IMG/VR virus record: IMGVR_UViG_3300017783_000031
Location: 1-52,600 of that record
Length of the DNA: 52,600 nucleotides
Direction: 5' to 3' (one strand)
Source: a virus
A program made the position numbers and the translations under genes. This document shows positions 1-8,401 of the stretch, in pieces. Position 1 is the first letter of the stretch; every line of letters starts with the position of its first letter. The notes below the pieces were generated by a model. It was not told the origin of the DNA. It saw only the letters and a program-made list of their open reading frames with translations, and made no database searches.

Positions 1-1
1 A

Positions 2-67
2 CTTATTGAAGCAGTAAAAGAATTATCACAAGAAGTTACTGAATTAAAAAAACAAATAAACGCATAG
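2..67 (+). CDS. C-terminal end of a tail fibre-like protein (partial)
   Basis: An open frame enters from the left edge and ends at a TAG at 65-67. The 21 visible residues end ELSQEVTELKKQINA, an amphipathic, heptad-like helix. Such a terminal coiled coil is typical of phage tail fibre or tailspike proteins that end in an S74-type intramolecular chaperone, whose last helix is usually like this. Only three bases separate it from the next gene, a large adhesin, so both are probably one transcript. Assignment to S74 is inference, because the catalytic part lies outside the window. Confidence 0.55.
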   Translation, partial: LIEAVKELSQEVTELKKQINA

Positions 68-70
68 ACT

Positions 71-3000
71 ATGCCAATACAAAATACTGGTTCGGATATT
101 AGATTAAGAGGTAACGCTGGAGATAGTGTAACTGATATAAACGAGGAAATAAATGGTAATTCCACGGATACCAACGTTTCATTAGGCACACTTAATACAA
201 CAGCATTTACTAATGTTTCTGACGGTAGTGTGATTACCGGTAGGGCTATGTCTGAAATGCAAGGCTATTCTACCTTTACATCTGCTTTGCCACAAACAGA
301 AGCTACGGGTGCTTTAGGCGAGAGTTTATTATTAGATGGTAGTAATTACACTTTCCATAGAATACCAAGTTTAACAAGCAATAGAACAACGTTTACATAT
401 AGTGGCTGGTATAAGTTTAATAATTTAGATTCTGGTAACATAATCATTATGGAATCCGGGCCTACAAGTGGCAATGGATATATTAGCTTAAGAATTGATA
501 ATACTAATAACAATATATACGGTTTAGTTGGAAACAATCCTGGAAACCCATGGCTTGTTAGAAGCCCAGAGTTGTTTTTTGACACGTCTTCTTGGTTTCA
601 TTTTGTTTTTGCTGTAGATACAACTAAAGATTTTATAAATGATAGACTTAGAGTTTATGTTAATGGTATAGAAATAAAATTTACATATACAGCTAATACT
701 ATAGCAAAAAATCAAACTTTTTTTATAAACGATGGTTCATCAAGAATTTGTGTTGGTAGAACAGCTAGAACAGATCAATATGCTCAATTTGGCCAAACGG
801 TTGTTGCCGACGCTAAATTTATTGATGGTACACAACTACGACCAGATAGTTTTGGTGAATTAATACAAGGTATATGGATACCTAAAGCATTTAATACGCC
901 TAGTACAGATCAACCTGTTACAAGAGGTTTAATTGCTGATTATCAGTTTAATGGAAATGCTAATGATACATCAGGTACGGCAACAACTTATAATGGTACA
1001 GTTTCTAATACTGAGTTTATAACTAATAATTATGGCTCTATTAAAATAGCAGGAAGTTCTGATAAAGTAGATTTTAGTGGATACTCACACTCTATGTTTA
1101 ATAATGCTACTGTTTCTGTTTCAACCTGGGTAAATGCACAAGCTTTAGCATCTCCATCACAGGCTGGATCTCATATATTTATGGGTCAAGGAAATTGGCA
1201 GATTCAAATTACTAATAGTAGTACTTATGGAATTTATTTTACGAAGTATCATGGTAGCAGTGGTGGCAACAATAATACAAACTGGGCACGCTATGTTCCT
1301 GGAGGAGGAGTAAAAACTGGAGTTTGGTATCATATAGTTGTTGTTGATGACACACCTAATGGAAATGGCATTAAATTATATGTAGATGGAAATCTTGTAG
1401 CTCAAAACACAGCATATACTCAAGTTGATTCTAATAACTGGGTTGCTGGGATAGCTAACTATCCTGGTAGAACAGGTGGTAATTATGTAATAGGGGAAAC
1501 TAAAGTTTTTACTAGTGCCTTAACCGCATCAGAAGTTTTGCAAGAACATAACGCCACAAAATATAAATATGCTTATGGTCTAAACGGTTTTTGGTTGCCA
1601 CTTAATAATACATCAATTGGCAGCATAGACAGCAGTAGTAATTTAAAATTACATTTAGATGCATCTAATAATTCTTCATACGGAGGCAGTGGTACGACTT
1701 GGAGTGATTTAACTAGTAATAGTAATAATGGCACTATATCAGGTGCTAACTTTTTATCTACAACTAATGGTGGTGTTTTTGAATTTGATGGTAATAATGA
1801 TTCTGTACAAGTAAATACGCTTGCAGGAATTACAAACTATAATTTCACTATGTCTATTTGGGTAAATACGACTGATACGCTTGCTTATTATGTTTCTTTT
1901 AGGGATCCAATTTATATTACTTTTGGGTCTGTATATAGTAGCAACAGCGTTGGGATGGGCATATATGATGGAACAAATCAATACTTTATAAATAATACTG
2001 CAATGCAGAGTATTGATGATGGTAAATGGCATCACGTGGTATTAACACATAATGGTACAAATCTTGTAGGTTATATTGATGGAAACATTATAGCGACTGT
2101 ATCTACAGGTACTACAACACACCATTCAGGAGGAACTAATCATAATAGGATTGGGATGCGAGGTGATGGTGTTTCAACTACTTATGATTTTAATGGAAAA
2201 GTAGCACAGTTTAGAATATACAACAAAGCTTTAACAGCGCAAGAAGTTATTACAAACTACCGCGCTACACAAGGTAACTACGAGCAAGTAAGTTTAGTAG
2301 ACATATCTGGTAATGCTAATAGCTTTACATCAACTAATATAGATTATACAGATCATATTAAAGATGAGCCATTAGATAATTATGCTACATTGAATCCATT
2401 AGAACCTTACGCTGATCAATTTTCTTTTTCAGAAGGTAATACAAAATTTACTAGTGCTACAACAGGTTATCATACGAGTTCTGCTAATATGGCCTTGACT
2501 TCAGGAAAATGGTATGTTGAGTTTAAATATTTAGGTTCAAGTGCTTATGGTAGTGCTAGAATCGGCCCGTCAATATTAGGAGATATTACCGGTTTGAACA
2601 GTTATGGCGGTACAACTACTAACTCTTGGATGTGGGGATCTAATGGAGCTATATATAATAATAATGCAAATATTGCATCATCTTCTGTTACAGCTACGAC
2701 AGGTGATATTATTGGGTTTGCTATAGATTTAAATAATTATCGTTGGTTTATAAGTAAAAATGGTAGTTTTTTATATTCGCATGATCCCGCCACACCATCA
2801 ACAGGTATAGATATATCTGGTTTTACGGATTATTTTATAGGCTTTCATGCTTACACCACAACTGATATAGGTAAATTTTATTTTGGTGCAGAAGGCTTTA
2901 ATTACACACCTCCAACAGGATTTAAAGCCTTATCAACTAAAAACCTTCCGGCTCCTTCAATTAATCCAGATGGTGCAACACCAGATAAACCAAGTAATCA

Positions 3001-6000
3001 CTTTAAAGCTGTAATATATCAAGGTAATGGTGGTAAACAAGGTGAAACTTATGGTTTTAAAGATGGTAGTAGAGCTGCGGTATTTAATGGCAGTAGTAGT
3101 AAAATAGATTTAGGAAATAATTCATCAAATAATTCATCTACTATAAGTGTTTCTTTATGGTTTAAAACAACAGGGCATAGTGGTACTGCTACTTTAATAA
3201 ATAATGGAGGATCAAATAGCAATGAAACAGGGTATTTTTTAGGATTAAATTCTAATGGAACTGTAAAATTCGAAGCAGGTGGGGGGACGGTCAATAGCTC
3301 AGTAAATTATGCAGATGATATTTGGCATCATATAGTTTTAACTTTAAATAGCGGAACATATAATATATATGTAGATGGAAATACAACACCCGTACTTACT
3401 GGAAGCGGTGCATTTACATCAACCGCTACTAGGCCAACTTGGATAGGCCAGTTTTCATATGCTTTATCAAATATAGAATTTTTTAATGGCTTAATAGATG
3501 ATGTAAGAATATATTCAGATGTGCTTACAACAACAGAAGTAGGTTATCTTTATAATGATGATACTACAAATATTGCTAATATTAGTAATCAAGTAGCGTA
3601 TTATGATATGGAGAGTGATTCTAATAATAATACATTACAAACTATTACAAGTGTTGCAACTTATCAGCTTAATAGCGATGGTGGCACAACAAACAACGTA
3701 CCTGACACCACAACAAACTACAACGGAACTGCTTCTAACATAACCTATGCTTCAGGGAAATTTGATAATGCTGCGGTATTAAATGGAAGTAGTAGCGTAA
3801 TAACATTGCCTAGTATCTCACAATTACCATCAAACAGTAATAATACTAATAATTTTACATTTAGTTGCTGGGTTAAATCTACCACTACAAGATTAAATAA
3901 CGGAGGAGGAAGCAATCCTATTTTTCAAAATAATGTTGGCTCTTACCAATTTATTGGGTTTGGTGGCAATGATAACGGAAATTTTCCCGCGGGAAGACTT
4001 TTTTATTATACATATGGAGGCTCCGGTCAACACAATAGTTGGATTATAACACCTAACACTTATGATAATGGCCAATGGCACCATCTTGTAGTTACAGATA
4101 AATATAACTCTGGAAGCGACAATAGAACAAGAACTATATATGTTGATGGAACACAAATAGTTCAAGATACAGTAGATAAAAACTTTTTAAACGGTACCGC
4201 AACCAATCATACATTAGGGGATGCAACAGGAACCGGGAACAGGCATGCGGGCATGGATCTTGACCAGGTAAGATTATTTAATGTACCGCTGGGGCAAGAG
4301 GGTGTGACAGCGTTGTATAACGAAACTACCACTTCAGCTCAGAGTGCTAGTATTCAAGGTTCACTTGATTATGATGGTGCTGACACTAACGTAACTTACA
4401 CTCAAGATAAACCTTATGGTAATATCAACGTTGGATTTGCTCCGGATTTTGTTTGGATAAAAAATAGAAATGGTAACAACTCACACATTTTGCAAGATTC
4501 TGTTAGAGGGTCAGGAAGTTCTAAAACACTCCATTCTGACTTGACTGCTTATGAGGGTCAATATGGCTCATACGGGAACATATCTTCTTTTGATGCAAAT
4601 GGTTTTTCCCCAAACGCAGGTTCAAATGGGGCTCACAACACAAATCTTTTAAATAATGTTTATGTAGCTTGGAACTGGAAAGCAGGCGGAACAGCAGTGT
4701 CAAACACAGATGGGGATATTACGGCAACAGTTAGTGCAAATCCTGATGCAGGGTTTAGTATTATAAAGTGGGATGCAACAACTACAGGAAGTGATAGATT
4801 AGGTCACGGTTTAGATAATAAGCCTGAACTTGTTATAATGAAAAATATAAGCAATTCAAATAGAAATTGGTTTGTATTTACAGATATAATTGACGGAAGT
4901 TATGACTATTTATATTTAAATTTAACAAACAATAAAGCCAATAGCACAAGAAATGTTCCTACTGCTGAGGTGTTTGACCAAGGTAACTTAGGAGGTGTTG
5001 TTGCAGGAGATGACTGTATCGCCTACTGCTTCCATTCAGTAGATGGTTTTTCCAAAATCGGCTCGTACACTGGAAATGGTTCATCTGATGGTCCATTTGT
5101 TCATACAGGATTTAAACCAGCTTGGGTTATGATAAAATCATATTCCAGTGGTAATGCAGGTGATTGGATGATAGTTGATAATGCAAGAGAAGTTAAAAAC
5201 ACTCTAGACTTAAGGTTAGATGCAAACTCATCAGATGATGAAGCTACGGATACTATAATGGATTTTTATTCTAATGGCTTTAAATTAAAAACTGCAAGTG
5301 CTGCTAAAAATAGAAATGGGTATGGGTTTCTCTACATGGCATTTGCTGAAGAACCAGTTAAATACTCTAACGGTGTAGCTACATTAGGTGATGGTAATGA
5401 ATTTATTCAAGATACTAATTACCCTGAAGATAATTTTAGTACTAATATATATACTGGTGATAGTGTTGATGGCCGACTTATAAAAACAGGATTTTCTCCT
5501 GATTTAACTTGGATAAAAGCAAGAAATCAGCCATTTTACCATTTTATATTCGATTCTTTAAGAATTGACCCTAATGATGACTATCATATAATGTCTAGTG
5601 ATGCTGGCGCGGAAGGAACTGTAGGGGAATCAAATCAAAGATTAAAAGAGTTTAGAAGCGATGGGTTTATTTTAGGTGGCGGCGGGCAACTTTCTAATAT
5701 TAATAAAGCCAGCAATAATTACGTTGCTTGGTCGTGGAAAGCTGCAGGCCATGAATATAAATCTGCCAGTTTTAATGGGAGTAATAGTAAAATAAATTTA
5801 TCAACTATTTCAAATATAAAAACTTATTCTTTTTGGATTAATCCTAATTCTAGCGGAAATCCTACTTATGCAAGGAGGATATTTGGTAATATAGGCGGAA
5901 CATCTTATACTTATTCTATTGTGCTAGACCCAGGATTTGGTGCCGCCGGGCAGGGTAGGATGGTTTATTACGAAAATACATCGGCAAGATACGGGGATAT

Positions 6001-7093
6001 AATTAATTTTGATGAATGGAGCCATATAGCTTTTACTTCGGATGGAACTACTTTAAAAGTATACACAAACGGAATTTTAAGCAATAGCTACACCACAAGT
6101 AGTTTTGTTAGTTCTATAAACGAAATATGTAGCACAACTTCAAATAGACAGTTTAAAGGGAAAATAGACCAAGTAAGAATATTTAACAAGCCAATTTTAC
6201 CCTCAGAAGGTGCAACATTATATAATGAAACAAAAAGCACCGTAGATACACTACAAGTTTTAGGGGATGCATCGTGTATAGCAACATATAGATTAAACGG
6301 AGATGCTTTAGATTTATCAGGTAACTATAATGGCACTGAAAGCAATATTGATTATGTAAAAGGCGGCCACTTTACTTATAACATTTACGAAAACAAAGCT
6401 AGAACATTTAGCCACAAAGCATCTGATCTAAATTTAAATACTCATCCTATTGTACCCGATGCTATTAGTGTCAATAGAGACAACGGTTTTAGTATTATAA
6501 AATGGAAAGGAAATGGTGTTGGTGAAAGTAATACAGAGGGTGCTTTAGTGTCGCATGGGCTAGGTAGTATTCCGGATATTGTAATTTTAAAAGATTTAGA
6601 TGCTAGTAGTGATTGGATGGTGCATTCGTATAATTTATGGACAGATCCAACTGATTATTATTTAAAATTAAACCAAAATATTTCAATAACAAACGGAACT
6701 GGATATCCATATAGAGTAACATCAACAGGATTTGCTAATGCATATAGAAATACACTTAATAATAATTATATAGCTTATGCTTGGCACTCTGTTCCTGGTT
6801 TTAGTAAAATAGGTTCTTTTACAGGAACGGGTTCAAGCGGTAATAAAATTTTAACAGGATTTGAACCAGAGTTTTTAATGATAAAAGGAACATCAATTAA
6901 TGGTAATTGGACAATTTTTGACAATCAAAGATCAAATGAAACTCTTTGGGCTAATTTAAATAATAGTTATGGTAGTGTTTCGACTACTAATAATTTTTCA
7001 TTTAATTCCGATGGATTCACAAGCCTTGGAGGTGGTAGTTCTACTAACAGTAATAATCACAATTATATATATATGGCCTTTGCACACAGATAA
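71..7093 (+). CDS. Giant LamG/SPRY/DUF7483-like adhesin, probable tail fibre or receptor-binding protein
   Basis: This 2340-residue protein is a mosaic of beta-sandwich modules. After a short N-terminal part there are about six concanavalin A/LamG-like units (roughly residues 85-260, 290-490, 530-750, 1000-1170, 1200-1430 and 1895-2050), recognisable by repeats such as FNGSNSKINL, WHHIVLT, IYVDGN and DDVRIY. An SPRY/B30.2-like unit lies near residues 800-950 (SGKWYVEF, WFISKNGSFL). Between and after these are three blocks like the phage DUF7483 family (VGFAPDFVWIKNR, YVAWNWKAGG, GFSIIKWDA, GFSKIGSYTGNG), and the protein ends YIYMAFAHR. LamG-like folds commonly bind carbohydrate, so a role in binding host surface glycans is inferred. 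It sits directly behind a fibre-like gene and ahead of terminase. Its N-terminus (MPIQNTGSDIRLRGNAGDSV) may anchor it to the virion. Repeated modules suggest growth by internal duplication. Confidence 0.8.
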   Translation: MPIQNTGSDIRLRGNAGDSVTDINEEINGNSTDTNVSLGTLNTTAFTNVSDGSVITGRAMSEMQGYSTFTSALPQTEATGALGESLLLDGSNYTFHRIPSLTSNRTTFTYSGWYKFNNLDSGNIIIMESGPTSGNGYISLRIDNTNNNIYGLVGNNPGNPWLVRSPELFFDTSSWFHFVFAVDTTKDFINDRLRVYVNGIEIKFTYTANTIAKNQTFFINDGSSRICVGRTARTDQYAQFGQTVVADAKFIDGTQLRPDSFGELIQGIWIPKAFNTPSTDQPVTRGLIADYQFNGNANDTSGTATTYNGTVSNTEFITNNYGSIKIAGSSDKVDFSGYSHSMFNNATVSVSTWVNAQALASPSQAGSHIFMGQGNWQIQITNSSTYGIYFTKYHGSSGGNNNTNWARYVPGGGVKTGVWYHIVVVDDTPNGNGIKLYVDGNLVAQNTAYTQVDSNNWVAGIANYPGRTGGNYVIGETKVFTSALTASEVLQEHNATKYKYAYGLNGFWLPLNNTSIGSIDSSSNLKLHLDASNNSSYGGSGTTWSDLTSNSNNGTISGANFLSTTNGGVFEFDGNNDSVQVNTLAGITNYNFTMSIWVNTTDTLAYYVSFRDPIYITFGSVYSSNSVGMGIYDGTNQYFINNTAMQSIDDGKWHHVVLTHNGTNLVGYIDGNIIATVSTGTTTHHSGGTNHNRIGMRGDGVSTTYDFNGKVAQFRIYNKALTAQEVITNYRATQGNYEQVSLVDISGNANSFTSTNIDYTDHIKDEPLDNYATLNPLEPYADQFSFSEGNTKFTSATTGYHTSSANMALTSGKWYVEFKYLGSSAYGSARIGPSILGDITGLNSYGGTTTNSWMWGSNGAIYNNNANIASSSVTATTGDIIGFAIDLNNYRWFISKNGSFLYSHDPATPSTGIDISGFTDYFIGFHAYTTTDIGKFYFGAEGFNYTPPTGFKALSTKNLPAPSINPDGATPDKPSNHFKAVIYQGNGGKQGETYGFKDGSRAAVFNGSSSKIDLGNNSSNNSSTISVSLWFKTTGHSGTATLINNGGSNSNETGYFLGLNSNGTVKFEAGGGTVNSSVNYADDIWHHIVLTLNSGTYNIYVDGNTTPVLTGSGAFTSTATRPTWIGQFSYALSNIEFFNGLIDDVRIYSDVLTTTEVGYLYNDDTTNIANISNQVAYYDMESDSNNNTLQTITSVATYQLNSDGGTTNNVPDTTTNYNGTASNITYASGKFDNAAVLNGSSSVITLPSISQLPSNSNNTNNFTFSCWVKSTTTRLNNGGGSNPIFQNNVGSYQFIGFGGNDNGNFPAGRLFYYTYGGSGQHNSWIITPNTYDNGQWHHLVVTDKYNSGSDNRTRTIYVDGTQIVQDTVDKNFLNGTATNHTLGDATGTGNRHAGMDLDQVRLFNVPLGQEGVTALYNETTTSAQSASIQGSLDYDGADTNVTYTQDKPYGNINVGFAPDFVWIKNRNGNNSHILQDSVRGSGSSKTLHSDLTAYEGQYGSYGNISSFDANGFSPNAGSNGAHNTNLLNNVYVAWNWKAGGTAVSNTDGDITATVSANPDAGFSIIKWDATTTGSDRLGHGLDNKPELVIMKNISNSNRNWFVFTDIIDGSYDYLYLNLTNNKANSTRNVPTAEVFDQGNLGGVVAGDDCIAYCFHSVDGFSKIGSYTGNGSSDGPFVHTGFKPAWVMIKSYSSGNAGDWMIVDNAREVKNTLDLRLDANSSDDEATDTIMDFYSNGFKLKTASAAKNRNGYGFLYMAFAEEPVKYSNGVATLGDGNEFIQDTNYPEDNFSTNIYTGDSVDGRLIKTGFSPDLTWIKARNQPFYHFIFDSLRIDPNDDYHIMSSDAGAEGTVGESNQRLKEFRSDGFILGGGGQLSNINKASNNYVAWSWKAAGHEYKSASFNGSNSKINLSTISNIKTYSFWINPNSSGNPTYARRIFGNIGGTSYTYSIVLDPGFGAAGQGRMVYYENTSARYGDIINFDEWSHIAFTSDGTTLKVYTNGILSNSYTTSSFVSSINEICSTTSNRQFKGKIDQVRIFNKPILPSEGATLYNETKSTVDTLQVLGDASCIATYRLNGDALDLSGNYNGTESNIDYVKGGHFTYNIYENKARTFSHKASDLNLNTHPIVPDAISVNRDNGFSIIKWKGNGVGESNTEGALVSHGLGSIPDIVILKDLDASSDWMVHSYNLWTDPTDYYLKLNQNISITNGTGYPYRVTSTGFANAYRNTLNNNYIAYAWHSVPGFSKIGSFTGTGSSGNKILTGFEPEFLMIKGTSINGNWTIFDNQRSNETLWANLNNSYGSVSTTNNFSFNSDGFTSLGGGSSTNSNNHNYIYMAFAHR

Positions 7094-7134
7094 AAATACA
7101 CAATAAATAACTATATTTACTTAAATTTTATACA

Positions 7135-7383
7135 ATGAAAAAACAAATTAAAACAGAAGAGTTAGCAAAATTACAAAATTTAGCAACAGTTATTAAAACA
7201 ACTCAAGAGCAAGTAGGAGTGCTAGAAACACAAAAGCACGTGTTATTACATAAATATGATATATTAAGCCAAGAGTTAAATAAATTTAAATCAGAGCTAC
7301 AAGAAACATACGGAGACGTGAGTATAGACATTAAAGATGGTAGCTTTAAAAAAATTAAAAATGAATCTAATAAGGAAGATTAG
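7135..7383 (+). CDS. Small coiled-coil protein of unknown function
   Basis: This 82-residue, Lys/Glu-rich protein has a long predicted alpha helix (about residues 5-60) with heptad-like spacing of Leu and Val, and a polar tail. Small coiled-coil proteins of this kind are common between tail and packaging genes in marine phages, but I know of no assigned function. Forty-one bases of A/T-rich DNA separate it from the adhesin gene, and its end overlaps the start of the next gene in another frame. Confidence 0.65.
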   Translation: MKKQIKTEELAKLQNLATVIKTTQEQVGVLETQKHVLLHKYDILSQELNKFKSELQETYGDVSIDIKDGSFKKIKNESNKED

Positions 7384-7579
7384 TATTGGTCGTGATTATA
7401 AAAATGATGCAATGCATTATAGTGTAGGTCAAGAGGTTTTTGGAGGACATACTATAGTAGAAATTATAGAAGAAAAAGAAAGCTACAATATATTTATAGA
7501 AAAAAACGAAGAGGTTTTACCTTGGAAAAATTTTAATAAAAACATGGCAATAGCCGTAGAATACAATTTAGAGTATTAA
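7361..7579 (+). CDS. Conserved small phage protein of unknown function
   Basis: The protein has 72 residues if translation begins at the ATG at 7361 (MNLIRKISIGRDYKNDAMHY). That start is preferred because similar marine-phage proteins, as I recall them, begin with a short stretch before a 'G.dyKdAMHY.VGQ' motif. An earlier in-frame ATG at 7337 would lie deeper inside the upstream gene. The rest is a small beta-rich domain (VFGGHTIVEIIEE, YNIFIEKNEEVLPW). It overlaps the coiled-coil gene by 23 bases, and its TAA shares one base with the next ATG, which suggests translational coupling. No function is known. Confidence 0.65.
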   Translation: MNLIRKISIGRDYKNDAMHYSVGQEVFGGHTIVEIIEEKESYNIFIEKNEEVLPWKNFNKNMAIAVEYNLEY

Positions 7580-8172
7580 TGAAACATTTACATGCGTACA
7601 TTATAGAACCTATTGATGGCAGATATACTAATAATAAAAAAATAGGCAACTCTAATTTAATTTTAAATACATCTATAGAAGATCACAAATTTGTGAATAG
7701 AATAGGAGTTGTTGTTGAAACACCAATAAATAATTCTGTGTTAAAAAAAGGAGATGAAATAGTTGTGCATCATAATACGTTTAGAAGATATTATGATATG
7801 AAAGGTAAAGCTAAAAATAGCAGTAATTATTTTAAAGATAATTTGTTTTTTTGCTACATAGATCAAATATTTTTATATAAAAGGAAAAATCAGTGGCAAG
7901 TTCCCGAAGAATACTGTTTTGTAAAGCCTATTATTGAAGATAAACAATTTAGCGATCAAAAAGAAAAGCCATTAACGGGCGTTTTAAAGCATTTAGGGGA
8001 TCATTTAAGGAGCTTTAATCTTTCAGAAAATGATTTAATAGGTTTTACGCCTAATAGTGAGTATGAGTTCGTTATTGATAACGAAAAATTATATAGAGTA
8101 CCTGTAAATTCAATAGCAATTAAATATGACAGAAAAGGAACTGAAGTTGAATATAATCCAAGCTGGATATAA
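7579..8172 (+). CDS. Possible GroES-like co-chaperonin fold protein
   Basis: This 197-residue protein has a central segment, RIGVVVETPINNSVLKKGDE followed by IVVHHNTFRRYYDMKG. It resembles the chaperonin-10 pattern in which a 'G.V...P......GD.V..h' strand pair is followed by a basic residue run. The C-terminal part repeats a similar beta arrangement (LIGFTPNSEYEFVIDNEKLY). Phages such as T4 encode GroES analogues that help fold the capsid protein, so a co-chaperonin ahead of the head genes would make sense. The match is by pattern only and weak; it could equally be an unrelated beta-barrel. It starts on the last base of the upstream stop and runs 47 bases into the next gene. Confidence 0.4.
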   Translation: MKHLHAYIIEPIDGRYTNNKKIGNSNLILNTSIEDHKFVNRIGVVVETPINNSVLKKGDEIVVHHNTFRRYYDMKGKAKNSSNYFKDNLFFCYIDQIFLYKRKNQWQVPEEYCFVKPIIEDKQFSDQKEKPLTGVLKHLGDHLRSFNLSENDLIGFTPNSEYEFVIDNEKLYRVPVNSIAIKYDRKGTEVEYNPSWI

Positions 8173-8401
8173 AGCAGTGCACGAACTTATACGTGTTGCT
8201 GAAGAAGAAATTATAGTAGATGGGGCTGAAGACGAGTTAGCTGCTGATAGATTAAAAAACGCGGCTGCAACTAAAAAACTTGCAATATTTGATGCTTTTG
8301 AAATACTTACTCGTATAGAAGCCGAAAAAAATATTATGCATGATAAACCTGCTGAAAGCAGAAAAAGCTTTGGTGGTTTTGCTGAAAAAAGATCTAAATA
8401 A
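8126..8401 (+). CDS. Small helical protein upstream of terminase, candidate terminase small subunit
   Basis: This 91-residue, all-helical protein (LNIIQAGYKAVHELIRVAEE; DRLKNAAATKKLAIFDAFEI) has a basic, flexible C-terminus (AESRKSFGGFAEKRSK). Its place directly before the terminase large subunit, with its TAA overlapping the terminase ATG by one base, is where small terminase subunits usually lie. I see no convincing helix-turn-helix, so the small-subunit idea rests on position. It overlaps the upstream gene by 47 bases in a different frame. Confidence 0.45.
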   Translation: MTEKELKLNIIQAGYKAVHELIRVAEEEIIVDGAEDELAADRLKNAAATKKLAIFDAFEILTRIEAEKNIMHDKPAESRKSFGGFAEKRSK

